Shown: positions 28,523-37,463 of the stretch, piece by piece
How positions within the stretch are numbered: position 1 is the stretch's first letter
Layout: each line of letters starts with the position of its first letter
Source: an uncultured Endozoicomonas sp.
Lineage (GTDB): Bacteria > Pseudomonadota > Gammaproteobacteria > Pseudomonadales > Endozoicomonadaceae
DNA length: 64,000 bases
NCBI GenBank assembly: GCA_900299555.1
Contig: OODV01000190.1
Coordinates: 1-64,000 of the forward strand
Reading direction: 5' to 3'
The notes under the pieces: model-generated
Seen by the model: only the letters and a program-made list of their open reading frames with translations
The model's database searches: none
What the model was told of the DNA's origin: nothing
Translations under genes and position numbers: made by a program

Positions 28523-29584
28523 CTACCTTTGAAGTTCAGCTTTGGGATCTATTGCATAAGGCAGATCATGAACCCTCAACTGATGACTTTTTTCCGGTGT
28601 AAGATATACATCGTTGGCTTCAGCAGCATCAATCCGGATAACCGCCAGTAATTCAATCTTGTTGGATTCGAAATTGCTGGCGCTCTGTATGATTTCACCG
28701 ACAGGTTTGCCATCACCGTTGTATAGGCGAGTATTGATATCGGGTGGTTCTACAAGGTTTTCGAGAGGGCTTTCAAGGCTCAGCCAATAGCACCGGCTTT
28801 TCTGTTGTCCCAGGTTTTGCATTCTGGTAACAATTTCCTGCCCGGTATAGCACCCCTTTCTGAAACTGACACCTCCCAGGGAGGGCTGGTTCAGATGCTG
28901 GGGTATGTATTTGTCGATAGTTTCCTTGCGAAGCTCTGGAATTACCGACTCAATATTCAGTAATTGCCAAAAATCTTCATTTGCAGGTGTCAGTTCTTTT
29001 GTAAGTTCAGTCCACCACTGTGGAAGGTCGTTCTGGTGAAGCCATAGCTCATATCGAGCTCGGATACCGGGGACTTTTATAAGGTAGCCACTGCCGGGGA
29101 CTTCGATCACTTCATTCTGTTTTGGCAGTGGTGAGTCAGGAAAAATCTTGGCTAAAATCGTATCAATATTCTCACCAGACAGGCCAAGAATGACGTAATC
29201 TGGCTGGGGGGTAAGATCAACCTTAAAAAAAACAGCGTATTTTTTCAGTGTATCTATCGTGGTTTCCGTTAGCCCTGAATTCATAGCCAGCAGATAGCGC
29301 TCGCCATTATTCATAATTATGAAGTTTGTGTACATTCGCCCTTTAGGGGAGCACGCAACACCGGTGCTCTGATGAAGAGCGCCAAGCTGCATCATATGAG
29401 TGGAAATCTGTCCCTGTAAGAACTTTTGACGATCCGTTCCATCGACACTGATCAGGTTTTGGCTGGATAATACAGAGACTGTGTTGGTGCTGAGCTTTGG
29501 TGGTGTTTTGGAAAAGCCTTTCAACTGCTCTTTTTCATAAACAGCACCCTGAGTTATTAAGTAGGTCTTCCAGTCAGTGGCCAT
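28523..29584 (-). CDS. ygfZ: folate-binding protein YgfZ (Fe-S maintenance / tRNA modification factor)
   Basis: The 353-residue cytoplasmic protein has the GcvT-like fold. It helps keep certain iron-sulfur enzymes active, including MiaB in tRNA methylthiolation. The diagnostic motif KGCYTGQEIVTRMQ with its essential cysteine lies near residue 243. The N-terminal part shows LISVDGTDRQKFLQGQIS, also typical. The ATG at 29584 is preceded by AAGGTAATCAG. It is divergent from sdhE-ygfX, the classical neighbourhood of ygfZ in enterobacteria. Confidence 0.93.
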   Translation of the reverse strand: MATDWKTYLITQGAVYEKEQLKGFSKTPPKLSTNTVSVLSSQNLISVDGTDRQKFLQGQISTHMMQLGALHQSTGVACSPKGRMYTNFIIMNNGERYLLAMNSGLTETTIDTLKKYAVFFKVDLTPQPDYVILGLSGENIDTILAKIFPDSPLPKQNEVIEVPGSGYLIKVPGIRARYELWLHQNDLPQWWTELTKELTPANEDFWQLLNIESVIPELRKETIDKYIPQHLNQPSLGGVSFRKGCYTGQEIVTRMQNLGQQKSRCYWLSLESPLENLVEPPDINTRLYNGDGKPVGEIIQSASNFESNKIELLAVIRIDAAEANDVYLTPEKSHQLRVHDLPYAIDPKAELQR

Positions 29585-29754
29585 CTGATTACCTTGTTAT
29601 CTGGTTGCCGCAATTTGATAAGGCGGGACATTGATGCCCGGCAAACATGAAGTAAAGATGGATTGCCGTGCTGTCATTGTGTTTGCCCTAATGGGGAAAA
29701 TATTAAATAAGCGATGGCATAATAGAGGATTATTGCTTCAAATTTAAAGGTATA

Positions 29755-30057
29755 ATGACTAGCAAAATCCATAATTGGGGTTATTCTGAAATGCTGGGCG
29801 AAAATGAATTAAAATGCCTTCAGTGGCGCAGTCGTCGTGGGATGCTTGAACTGGATGTTCTTTTGGAGCCTTTTACCAGAGAAGCGTTGGCTGGCTTGAG
29901 TGATACTGATCAGCAAACTTATGTTCGCCTGTTGGAGTGTGAAGATCCGGATCTCTTCAGTTGGTTTATGAGCGGAGCAAGGCCTGAAGACCAGGAACTG
30001 AGTCGCATGATTGATATGGTATTAGAGCGTGGGCGGTACAAGGGCGAGTCTTTTTGA
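29755..30057 (+). CDS. sdhE: FAD assembly factor SdhE
   Basis: The 100-residue protein promotes covalent FAD attachment to succinate dehydrogenase SdhA. The conserved RSRRGMLELDVLL (containing the RGxxE motif) lies near residue 24, and the acidic helical segment LLECEDPDLFSWFMSG follows. The ATG at 29755 is preceded by AAAGG. An extension of about 12 residues precedes the usual family start; an internal ATG at residue 12 could also serve. It overlaps ygfX by 29 bases, the usual gene pair. Confidence 0.92.
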   Translation: MTSKIHNWGYSEMLGENELKCLQWRSRRGMLELDVLLEPFTREALAGLSDTDQQTYVRLLECEDPDLFSWFMSGARPEDQELSRMIDMVLERGRYKGESF

Positions 30058-30505
30058 GATTAACTTAAGGCGTTCTCGTTACTATTTTACTTTAATTGCT
30101 GTCAGCCACTTTGCAGCCTTCTTGGCATTGTGGCTATCCTCACTCTGGCTGATAGCCAAGTTTGCTCTGGCTGTTGTTCTGGTTTCTCATTGTTATCGAT
30201 ACTGCCTCCGATTCATTACTCACAAACATTGTTCGAGTATTCGCAGTATTCGATTATTTGATGAACAATGGAGAGTCCTTCTTGATGGTAGGTGGTTTCG
30301 CGCATGGCCTGAAGGTGAGGTTGTCGTAACTTCCGCGTTGATCTGTTTTAAATTGAGAGTTGAGGATAAGCACCATCCTTCATATCTAATCCTGTTTCCA
30401 GACAGTGCTGATCCTGATGAATTGCATGCTTTCAGGCTAAGACTGATTCTTGAGTCTTCCACTCTGTTTGTTGGAGGGGCTCATAGCTTTCGGGAATCAG
30501 AATAG
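30029..30505 (+). CDS. ygfX: YgfX/CptA family membrane protein
   Basis: The 158-residue inner-membrane protein has two hydrophobic spans near residues 20-52, followed by a cytoplasmic part with the family pattern SIRSIRLFDEQWRVLLDGRWF. In E. coli YgfX (CptA) was described as a toxin acting on MreB/FtsZ with SdhE (CptB) as partner; that role is debated. The GTG start at 30029 lies inside sdhE, so translation is coupled. The 3' end runs 74 bases into the convergent nadB gene, an unusually long tail overlap. Confidence 0.8.
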   Translation: MGGTRASLFEINLRRSRYYFTLIAVSHFAAFLALWLSSLWLIAKFALAVVLVSHCYRYCLRFITHKHCSSIRSIRLFDEQWRVLLDGRWFRAWPEGEVVVTSALICFKLRVEDKHHPSYLILFPDSADPDELHAFRLRLILESSTLFVGGAHSFRESE

Positions 30506-32108
30506 TGTCTTCCGGGTGATTTACCGGATTGGGGTAATCCAGTGTGTAATGCAAACCGCGAGACTCTTTCCTTGACATGGCACACCGGATAATTAACTCG
30601 GATACCTGGGCAAGGTTTCGAAGCTCAATGAGGTCATTACTGATTTTGAAGTTACTGTAAAACTCATTGATTTCGGATTGCAGCAGCTCAACACGATTCA
30701 TGGCCCTTTGCAGGCGTTTTGTTGTTCGAACAATCCCAACATAATCCCACATAAAACGACGTAGCTCATCCCAGTTGTGAGAGATGACGACATTTTCATC
30801 GGAATCAGTTACCTGGCTTTCATCCCAATCGGGTAGTGCAGGTGGTTCCAAGTATTGGTGAATAGTTTCGCTAATAATTTGAGCACAGCTTTTTGCTGAT
30901 ACAAAGCACTCAAGTAACGAATTGCTGGCAAGTCTATTAGCACCATGCAGCCCTGTAAAGCTGCATTCTCCAACTGCAAAAAGTCCTTTTGAGTCTGTTT
31001 GGCCATATTTATCAACAAAGATTCCCCCACAAGTGTAGTGTGCCGCTGGAACGATGGGGATGGGATCCCTGGTGATATCGATATCGTAGCTCAGGCATCG
31101 CTCATAAATCGTCGGAAAGTGTGAGCGAATGAATTCGGCAGGCTTATGACTGATATCCAGGTAAAGGCAGTCTGACCCCAGTCGCTTCATCTCATGGTCA
31201 ATTGCCCGGGCAACAATATCTCTGGGTGCCAGTTCTTCCCGATGGTCATACTCTTTCATGAATCTGGAGCCATCAGGACGTTTTAGCTGGCCGCCCTCTC
31301 CCCTTACTGCTTCAGAAATGAGGAATGATTTGGCATTGGGGTGATAGAGACAGGTTGGATGGAACTGATTAAACTCCATATTAGCAACCCGGCAGCCCGC
31401 TCGCCATGCCATTGCAATAGCATCACCAGACGCACCATCGGTGTTGCTGGTATAAAGGTAGGCTTTGCTGGCTCCACCAGAGGCAAGCACGGTACATCGG
31501 CTTCTGAATACCTTAATCTGGTCAGTCTTCAGGTCAAGGATGTAAGCGCCAACACAACGATGCTCATTGTTATCAGTGATGCTACTAGAAAAGTTGCCCA
31601 GTTTGCTGGTGTTAATAAGGTCGATCGCCAGATGATGGTCAAACACGTTGATATTTGTTTTTGATTTTGCCTTCTCCAATAGCGTGTCTGAAATAGCTCT
31701 ACCGGTGGCATCTGCAGCGTGAATTATCCGGCGGGCGCTGTGTCCGCCTTCCCTCGTAAGGTGGAAATCAAAAGGTCTGTCTACTGTATTATCCGGTGTG
31801 AATGGAACGCCCTGATTGATCAGCCATTCGATGCTGTCCCTGCCATTCTCAACAATGTGCCGAACGGCATGCTCATTACAGAGCCCTGCTCCTGCAACCA
31901 GTGTATCCTGAATGTGCTGATCGATATTGTCCCCGGTCTGATCCAGCACTGCAGCTATCCCACCTTGTGCCCAGTAGGTTGATCCGGCACTCAATGAGTC
32001 TTTGCTGAAAATGGCAATGCGGGCAGTACTGGGCAATTGAAGTGCTGTAGTAAGGCCGGCGGCCCCTGAGCCAATGATGATTACATCGTAATTAAAGGGC
32101 TGTTGCAT
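30432..32108 (-). CDS. nadB: L-aspartate oxidase
   Basis: The 558-residue flavoenzyme oxidises aspartate to iminoaspartate, the first step of NAD synthesis. The FAD-binding motif DVIIIGSGAAGLTTALQL lies at residues 8-25, followed by STYWAQGGIAAVL, the active-site segment REGGHSARRIIHAADATG and AAHYTCGGIFVD. The C-terminus is about 18 residues longer than E. coli NadB, and this extra tail is what overlaps ygfX. ATG at 32108 has AGGGGACT before it. It is divergent from rpoE, a common arrangement in gammaproteobacteria. Confidence 0.95.
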   Translation of the reverse strand: MQQPFNYDVIIIGSGAAGLTTALQLPSTARIAIFSKDSLSAGSTYWAQGGIAAVLDQTGDNIDQHIQDTLVAGAGLCNEHAVRHIVENGRDSIEWLINQGVPFTPDNTVDRPFDFHLTREGGHSARRIIHAADATGRAISDTLLEKAKSKTNINVFDHHLAIDLINTSKLGNFSSSITDNNEHRCVGAYILDLKTDQIKVFRSRCTVLASGGASKAYLYTSNTDGASGDAIAMAWRAGCRVANMEFNQFHPTCLYHPNAKSFLISEAVRGEGGQLKRPDGSRFMKEYDHREELAPRDIVARAIDHEMKRLGSDCLYLDISHKPAEFIRSHFPTIYERCLSYDIDITRDPIPIVPAAHYTCGGIFVDKYGQTDSKGLFAVGECSFTGLHGANRLASNSLLECFVSAKSCAQIISETIHQYLEPPALPDWDESQVTDSDENVVISHNWDELRRFMWDYVGIVRTTKRLQRAMNRVELLQSEINEFYSNFKISNDLIELRNLAQVSELIIRCAMSRKESRGLHYTLDYPNPVNHPEDTILIPESYEPLQQTEWKTQESVLA

Positions 32109-32264
32109 AGGAGTCCCCTGTCATCAGATTAATCTGACGTAATTTATCCTTCATATAATCCATAAGAAAATGAATACAGTGTGGATTAATGTGCTAGCCT
32201 GTGGAACTGTAACTGTCCGGTACGAGACACTATAAGCTCTCTTCAGTGAGCAACGTGGCCATCT

Positions 32265-32294
32265 GCAGCTGTAAGTAAGTTTTTTTACAGTTGC
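32265..32294. repeat. inverted repeat in the nadB-rpoE gap
   Basis: Arms GCAGCTGTAA and TTACAGTTGC pair over ten positions with one G-U wobble. A T-rich loop separates them. It could be an RNA hairpin in either leader. No further function can be read. Confidence 0.4.
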
Positions 32295-32350
32295 TTATGT
32301 ATATGTCAGGCTAAAGTGGCTATTTTTCAGGTCGACGTTTAAGAATGCGG

Positions 32351-32364
32351 TTGATCTAAATCAA
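32351..32364. promoter_or_regulatory. FNR/ANR-type operator
   Basis: TTGAT-CTAA-ATCAA is a perfect match to the FNR/ANR consensus TTGAT-N4-ATCAA. It lies 243 bases before the nadB start and 332 before the rpoE start, between the divergent genes. It suggests oxygen-dependent control of one or both; which one is not decided by the sequence. Confidence 0.6.
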
Positions 32365-32585
32365 CAAGCCTTGAACTTAAAGCAATTGACCTTTCTGTTT
32401 TGGTTAGCCCGGCCAATAATACAGTAGCGCGTAATGGTTCGGGTCATTATATAGAATGTTTTGGCTGTACTATAGCGCTATGCAACGCTAAAGATAACTG
32501 GACGGTTTTTCAATATAATTACAGAACTCAGAAAAACTGAGTGTGGTGGACAAATACCTTTTATAGTAAAAAATTGAAAATATCA

Positions 32586-32612
32586 GGAACTTTTCTTCAT
32601 TTTGATGGTCTA
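32586..32612 (+). promoter_or_regulatory. sigma-E (RpoE/AlgU) promoter of rpoE
   Basis: GGAACTT at 32586-32592, a 15-base spacer and GTCTA at 32608-32612 match the sigma-E promoter consensus. Transcription would start about 75 bases before the rpoE ATG, so the operon is probably autoregulated as in E. coli and Pseudomonas. A weaker GAACTT/TCTG pair lies at 32373-32397. Confidence 0.7.
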
Positions 32613-32695
32613 TATACTTGCGGTTGAGTCTAACCCTATATTGCACTATGGTGCCATTTTCGGTGCTCCTGCCATGTGCGGGTGGAGATGCCTGA

Positions 32696-33283
32696 ATGGT
32701 TGATAGTCCAGACTCTGATCAACAGCTGGTTGATCGTGTTAAACAGGGTGATAAAAAAGCTTATGATGTGCTGGTTATCAAATATCAGCACCGTATTCTT
32801 GGACTGGTTGGGGGTTATGTCAGTGACTTTCAGGAAGTTCAGGATGTAACGCAAGAAGCTTTTATAAAAGCATATCGTGCGCTGGATAAGTTTCGCGGGG
32901 ACAGTTCATTTTATACGTGGTTGTATCGTATTGCTGTCAACACGGCCAAGAATCACTTGGTATCGAAAGGCCGTAGGCTGCCGGAGTCTGATATTGATGT
33001 CCATGATGCAGATTTCCTGGAAACTGCGACGACATTGAGAGTCGTTGATACACCGGAACGTAACCTTTACTGTGATGAGATTGAGCAGGTTATTCATGAT
33101 GTTATCCAGCGTTTACCTGATGAGCTCCGAACTGCTGTAATGTTGAGAGAGTTTGATGGATTGAGTTATGAAGAAATAGCTGATGTTATGGATTGTCCGG
33201 TTGGAACTGTCCGGTCTAGGATTTTCAGGGCAAGAGAGGCTATTGATCGTGAAATCAGGCCGTTATTGGGGCAGGGTGGTTAA
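32696..33283 (+). CDS. rpoE: envelope-stress sigma factor RpoE (AlgU)
   Basis: This is a 195-residue ECF sigma factor. Region 2 carries the core-binding and -10 recognition sequence DVTQEAFIKAYRALDKFRGDSSFYTWLYRIAVNTAKNH. Region 4 shows LPDELRTAVMLREFDGLSYEEIADVMDCPVGTVRSRIFRARE with the helix-turn-helix. It is the first gene of rpoE-rseA-rseB-rseC-mucD and directs the response to misfolded envelope proteins. A matching sigma-E promoter lies upstream. Confidence 0.96.
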   Translation: MVDSPDSDQQLVDRVKQGDKKAYDVLVIKYQHRILGLVGGYVSDFQEVQDVTQEAFIKAYRALDKFRGDSSFYTWLYRIAVNTAKNHLVSKGRRLPESDIDVHDADFLETATTLRVVDTPERNLYCDEIEQVIHDVIQRLPDELRTAVMLREFDGLSYEEIADVMDCPVGTVRSRIFRAREAIDREIRPLLGQGG

Positions 33284-33340
33284 CAGGTTTGACTAACGCA
33301 TGGCAACAGCAAGGTCTGCGTGGATATCAGGGGTTTGTCT

Positions 33341-34057
33341 ATGAGTGAAAAAGATCCTCAAATCAGTGCCAGAGAACGGCTGAAAGAGTCCCTGTCGGTT
33401 TCTCTGGACGGACATTCGAATGATCTTGAGTTGCGCAGAGTACTTGATGGTATTAGTAAAGACGACGAACTTCGCTCGTTGGCGGGGCGTTACCAGCTTA
33501 TTGGTGATGCGATACGAGGTGAGGTTAATCAGTTTGCCGGTGTTGATATTACCAGCAGTGTCATGGCTGCGATTGAGCAGGATGATATAGATTCTAGCTT
33601 TAATCAAAAACTTTCCGATTCATCTCGTTCTTCTGTAAATGATTCTGATGGTGTTCCGAAATCGAGTAATCTTATTAAAGGGCTTTGGGTCTCATTGGGT
33701 AAGGTTGCCATCGCTGCATCTGTTGCAGTAGCTATCATTGTGGGAGTGCGAAACAGTAATCCTCCTGCTGATGTCCAGTTGATGGCAGTTAATGAGCCTG
33801 CAACCCTGACTCAGCCAGTCCAGTTGGCCCATACAGGCCAGAATGATTATGGTGCATCGGGTATTCGTGCTGGTTATAACTCAAAGCTTCATGACAGTAT
33901 TACTCCTGAGCAGCTCGCCTATGCGCAAAGTCTTGCTGACCGGGCTACCAGAGAACGTTTTCACGCCTATGCCCTTCAGCATGCAGAGCTATCAGCTATG
34001 GGTAATGGGCAGAGTATTTTGTCATTTGCCAGATTGACGAGTTTTGACAGCCAATAA
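33341..34057 (+). CDS. rseA: anti-sigma-E factor RseA (MucA)
   Basis: About 238 residues. The cytoplasmic N-terminal domain (RERLKESLSVSLDGHSND...RRVLDGISKDDELRSLAGRYQLIGDAI) matches the RseA sigma-binding domain. One membrane span near residues 118-136 (KVAIAASVAVAIIVGV) is followed by a periplasmic tail, the target of regulated proteolysis. I start at the ATG at 33341, behind AGGGGT; an upstream GTG at 33320 would add seven residues. It lies 57 bases after rpoE and keeps RpoE inactive until stress. Confidence 0.92.
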   Translation: MSEKDPQISARERLKESLSVSLDGHSNDLELRRVLDGISKDDELRSLAGRYQLIGDAIRGEVNQFAGVDITSSVMAAIEQDDIDSSFNQKLSDSSRSSVNDSDGVPKSSNLIKGLWVSLGKVAIAASVAVAIIVGVRNSNPPADVQLMAVNEPATLTQPVQLAHTGQNDYGASGIRAGYNSKLHDSITPEQLAYAQSLADRATRERFHAYALQHAELSAMGNGQSILSFARLTSFDSQ

Positions 34058-34061
34058 GTCT

Positions 34062-35054
34062 ATGAAACAAACGCAATGGATTTCCGGCAAGTTGCTGGTG
34101 CTAGTTATTTTTATCAGTAGTTTTCTTAATGCTGATACAGTTCCAGATTCCAGCAATCTTCTTGAAAAGATGGTGGATTCCTCCAAAAAACTCAGTTTTC
34201 AGGGTGAGTTCGTCTATCAGCAGGGGGCTCAACTGGAAACTCTCAGTATCATTCATCAAGCTGGTGATAATGATCATTCTGAAAAAGAACGGATTATTTA
34301 TCTTGATGGCGCTCCCAGAGAAGTGGTTCGTGATGGACACGAATTGTTTTTTTCAAGCTATAACGAAGGAGTGACCCGGTTTCAGCATGGTTCTCTGATG
34401 CCTGTTATTAACAAGCTTCAAGGTGGGATATCTGAAAAGTATTATGACTTGAAAATTGTTGGTATTGATCGGGTGGCAGGGCGTGAGGCTCTTCTGTTGT
34501 TGGTTCTCCCCAAAGATCGCTTTCGCTATGGTTATCAACTATGGCTTGATCGAGAATCATCGTTATTGCTCAAATCGGTGATGGTTGACGATCAGGGGAA
34601 GATTATTGAACGTCTTCAATTTACTTCCTTAAATGTTGGGTCCCTATCTGATGAGACTAAGGATCTTCTTATACGAAAGCCTCCAGTTGTAGATGAAACT
34701 ATCACCGTAAAAAGTCAACCTGACAGACCATCTGATCCACTGCAGTGGGAAACGGGTTGGTTGCCTGATGGCTTTCTTTTAGAAAATAGAAGTGTTCGCC
34801 CATCACCTGTGAGTCAGCACAACGTTGATGCATTGGTCTTCTCTGATGGCATTGCCAGCTTTTCAGTTTTTGTTGAACAGGATGATACCCGGGTTCTGAG
34901 TCAGGCTTCTGAAAAAATCGGTGCGCTTTCTGCGGTATCCAAGATATATAGAGAAGGAAACCAATATTTTCATGTAACGGTTGTTGGTGATATTCCTCTT
35001 GGGGCTGCTGAGCGAGTAGCAGTATCCGTTCGTCCGTTGAAGATAAAACCTTGA
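34062..35054 (+). CDS. rseB: periplasmic regulator RseB (MucB)
   Basis: About 330 residues with an N-terminal signal peptide (MKQTQWISGKLLVLVIFISS...). The MucB/RseB fold starts at LLEKMVDSSKKLSFQGEFVYQQG. RseB binds the periplasmic tail of RseA and shields it from DegS cleavage, and it senses mislocalised lipids or lipopolysaccharide. The ATG at 34062, four bases after rseA, gives a proper signal peptide; an in-frame TTG at 34044 inside rseA is less likely. Confidence 0.93.
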   Translation: MKQTQWISGKLLVLVIFISSFLNADTVPDSSNLLEKMVDSSKKLSFQGEFVYQQGAQLETLSIIHQAGDNDHSEKERIIYLDGAPREVVRDGHELFFSSYNEGVTRFQHGSLMPVINKLQGGISEKYYDLKIVGIDRVAGREALLLLVLPKDRFRYGYQLWLDRESSLLLKSVMVDDQGKIIERLQFTSLNVGSLSDETKDLLIRKPPVVDETITVKSQPDRPSDPLQWETGWLPDGFLLENRSVRPSPVSQHNVDALVFSDGIASFSVFVEQDDTRVLSQASEKIGALSAVSKIYREGNQYFHVTVVGDIPLGAAERVAVSVRPLKIKP

Positions 35055-35140
35055 TGTAATGATCAGGTAAGTTTGCTGGACTTGATGGCTGTGGTTTCTT
35101 TTATTATTTCACTACCAGTGTGTGTCAGGTTTTCAGGAAT

Positions 35141-35632
35141 ATGGTAGAAGAACAGGGGCGAGTTGTTACAGTTGAAGGTGAGTATGTCTGGGTAGAAACG
35201 ACCAGACGATCCAGTTGCTCCAGTTGTAATGCTCGACAAGGCTGTGGGCAACATCTTTCTGAAAAATATAAATCTGATGCTTATTTTTCCTATATCAAAG
35301 CAAGCAGTCGCTGGGTATTAAAGGAAGGTGATCAAGTTGTTGTTGGCATTCCGGAAGGCTCGCTTCTGAAGGCTTCTTTTTTAATTTACCTTTTTCCCCT
35401 TATTCTCTCTATGGTTGGGCTCTGGTTGTCTTCACTGGCGGGTTTGAGTGATTTTTGGTTGGTGCTCACATCAGGGTTCAGTCTTTTGTGTGGCTTTTTG
35501 GTCGTGCGAATTGCAGGGGGCAAAAGGTCTGCTGATTTATGTCGTGTTGAGGTAGTAAAGGTGTTGTCACCTGAAGGGGGGGCTTTCTCTGATAGTGGAG
35601 TTGGCGAACATTTTGCTTTCAGGCATGGCTGA
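35141..35632 (+). CDS. rseC: RseC/MucC family membrane protein
   Basis: About 163 residues. The N-terminal cysteine cluster CSSCNARQGCGQ is the family hallmark and may bind a metal or Fe-S cluster. Two membrane spans follow near residues 80-125. RseC proteins modulate the sigma-E system and were linked to SoxR reduction (RsxABCDGE/RseC) in E. coli. The ATG at 35141 is preferred over an upstream GTG at 35120 because the product then starts as MVEEQGRVVTVEG, as in relatives. Confidence 0.9.
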   Translation: MVEEQGRVVTVEGEYVWVETTRRSSCSSCNARQGCGQHLSEKYKSDAYFSYIKASSRWVLKEGDQVVVGIPEGSLLKASFLIYLFPLILSMVGLWLSSLAGLSDFWLVLTSGFSLLCGFLVVRIAGGKRSADLCRVEVVKVLSPEGGAFSDSGVGEHFAFRHG

Positions 35633-35790
35633 CAGTTTTTGTCGTCCTTTCTGATAATAGTTAGAGGAGCATGTCCAGTCAGCTCAAAACTATGTTGGCT
35701 GCCCATGTTACTTAAATGCAACTAATACTGCTGGAATATTAGGTCTACAGTGAGTATTTTTAAGATTAGAGTTATGGGGAAATCATATTA

Positions 35791-37227
35791 ATGAGTAGAG
35801 TATTTTTTCTCTTCAAAAAGTCATTATGTAATTTTGGATTGTCTGTCATTCTGCTTTGTGCATCGTTGTCAAATACTTCAGCTGATGCTTCCGGATTACC
35901 CAATTTTACAGGTTTGTTTGAGCAGGCTTCTCCTGCTGTGGTGAATATTAGTACGTTAGCCAAGGCTAAAGCAAGGCAGCAGATTTATGGTCCTGGCGGT
36001 GAAGAGCTTCCCGAAATATTTCGGCGTTATTTTGGTATCCCGCTGCCTGATGAGGGGGCTTCAGGTAATTCTCAACCCTTGTCTCTTGGTTCTGGGTTTA
36101 TTATTTCTTCTGACGGATATATTCTGACTAATAATCACGTTGTTGATGGTGCCGATCAGATTATTGTCAGGCTTAGCGATAGAAGTGAGCGTCCTGCTGA
36201 ACTGATTGGTGCTGACAAGCGCTCTGATCTTGCTCTTTTGAAAATTGAAAGTGATCGTAGTTTGCCAGTTGTAAAGATTGGCGATTCCGAAGGTATTAAG
36301 CCCGGGGAGTGGGTGGCTGCTATCGGATCTCCTTTCAACTTTGAGTACTCAATTACTAAGGGTATTGTCAGTGCGCTAAATAGAAGTCTGCCAAGCGACT
36401 CTTATGTACCATTTATACAAACCGATGTTCCTATTAATCCGGGTAACTCAGGTGGGCCTCTCTTCAATATGGAAGGCGAGGTGATTGGAATTAACTCTCA
36501 AATTTTTACCCGTTCCGGTGGCTTCATGGGGCTCTCATTCGCCATTCCTGTTGATCATGTAATGTGGGCGGTCGATCAGCTGAAAGACAAAGGGTATGTG
36601 ACCCGCGGTTGGTTGGGTGTTGCTATTCAGGATGTGGATCGTGATCTTGCAGAGTCATTTGGTTTGGAAAGGCCGATGGGGGCTTTGGTTAGTCAGGTTG
36701 TTCCTGGTGGGCCTGCTGATAGAGCCAAACTGCATCCTGGTGACATCATAGTTCGGTTTAACCACAGAGCTATCAGTAACTCCGGGATACTGCCAATGTC
36801 GGTTGGTGTCATCAAGCCTGGTGAAAAAGCAAAGCTTGAGTTTATCCGCAACGGTAAGCGTAAAGTGGTAGATGTTGAAGTAGGGCAGCTACCTGATGAG
36901 AATAGTAGCGCCCCAGAAAAAAATGGAGATAAGCCAGTTTCTGATAAGAATCCGTTAGGTGTTACGGTTGCTGAGCTGGATGAGAATTATCGAAGTAAGC
37001 TGCGTCTGGAGGACGATGTTCAGGGGCTGGTGGTGATTGGTGTCAACAGAGGTGCGGGTCGTTCCATCGGTTTAAGACAGGGGGATGTGATCACTGACTT
37101 AAACAATCGTAGCGTTACCACTGTATCAGAGTTCAAAAAAGTCGTTTCCCAGTTGCCCAAAAATCGCTCAATCTCAATGAGGGTTATTCGTGGTGGTAAC
37201 CCAGGTTATATTACTTTCCGTTTATAG
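35791..37227 (+). CDS. mucD: periplasmic serine protease MucD (DegP/HtrA family)
   Basis: The 478-residue protein has a signal peptide of about 32 residues, a trypsin-like domain and two PDZ domains. The catalytic triad is visible: H116 (TNNHVVDGAD), D146 (SDLALLK) and S220 (NPGNSGGPLF). It degrades or refolds misfolded envelope proteins and in Pseudomonas dampens the AlgU response. It is last in the sigma-E operon, 158 bases after rseC, so an internal promoter is possible though I saw no clear sigma-E match there. Confidence 0.94.
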   Translation: MSRVFFLFKKSLCNFGLSVILLCASLSNTSADASGLPNFTGLFEQASPAVVNISTLAKAKARQQIYGPGGEELPEIFRRYFGIPLPDEGASGNSQPLSLGSGFIISSDGYILTNNHVVDGADQIIVRLSDRSERPAELIGADKRSDLALLKIESDRSLPVVKIGDSEGIKPGEWVAAIGSPFNFEYSITKGIVSALNRSLPSDSYVPFIQTDVPINPGNSGGPLFNMEGEVIGINSQIFTRSGGFMGLSFAIPVDHVMWAVDQLKDKGYVTRGWLGVAIQDVDRDLAESFGLERPMGALVSQVVPGGPADRAKLHPGDIIVRFNHRAISNSGILPMSVGVIKPGEKAKLEFIRNGKRKVVDVEVGQLPDENSSAPEKNGDKPVSDKNPLGVTVAELDENYRSKLRLEDDVQGLVVIGVNRGAGRSIGLRQGDVITDLNNRSVTTVSEFKKVVSQLPKNRSISMRVIRGGNPGYITFRL

Positions 37228-37420
37228 GAATAACCATTTTTTATCAGCACAGTATATGATCATGGAGTACTTTGCTGACATGTTATAGAATAGTACGGAA
37301 TCATTTATAGCAGATCAGATACTTTTAAATCGCTATCGAGGCTGTCTTCACAGATCTAGTGACAATAGCCTTTGCTTTATCTGCGTTAGAGAGCATCAGT
37401 TTGATCTGCAGGCCAACATA

Positions 37421-37449
37421 GTCCCCGCCAGTGCGGGGACAACTTTTTT
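37421..37449 (+). terminator. intrinsic terminator/attenuator just before lepA
   Basis: GTCCCCGC and GCGGGGAC form a perfect 8-bp stem with a four-base loop, followed by AAC and six T residues. The U tract ends only 14 bases before the lepA start. It probably ends the mucD transcript about 195 bases after its stop, but its place in the lepA leader would also suit attenuation. Confidence 0.85.
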
Positions 37450-37463
37450 GTAGTGATGCTATC

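Noticed and set aside
32373..32397. Second sigma-E promoter before rpoE
   Set aside because: GAACTT is present but the -10 match (TCTG) is partial, and the start would be about 290 bases from rpoE; the 32586-32612 site is much better.
32109..32695. Riboswitch in the nadB leader
   Set aside because: The gap is long enough and holds a hairpin, but I recognised no conserved NAD-linked or other riboswitch core.
37431..37463. Upstream GTG start for lepA
   Set aside because: The codon lies in the loop of a perfect terminator hairpin and would add residues not found in LepA; the GTG at 37464 gives the family length.
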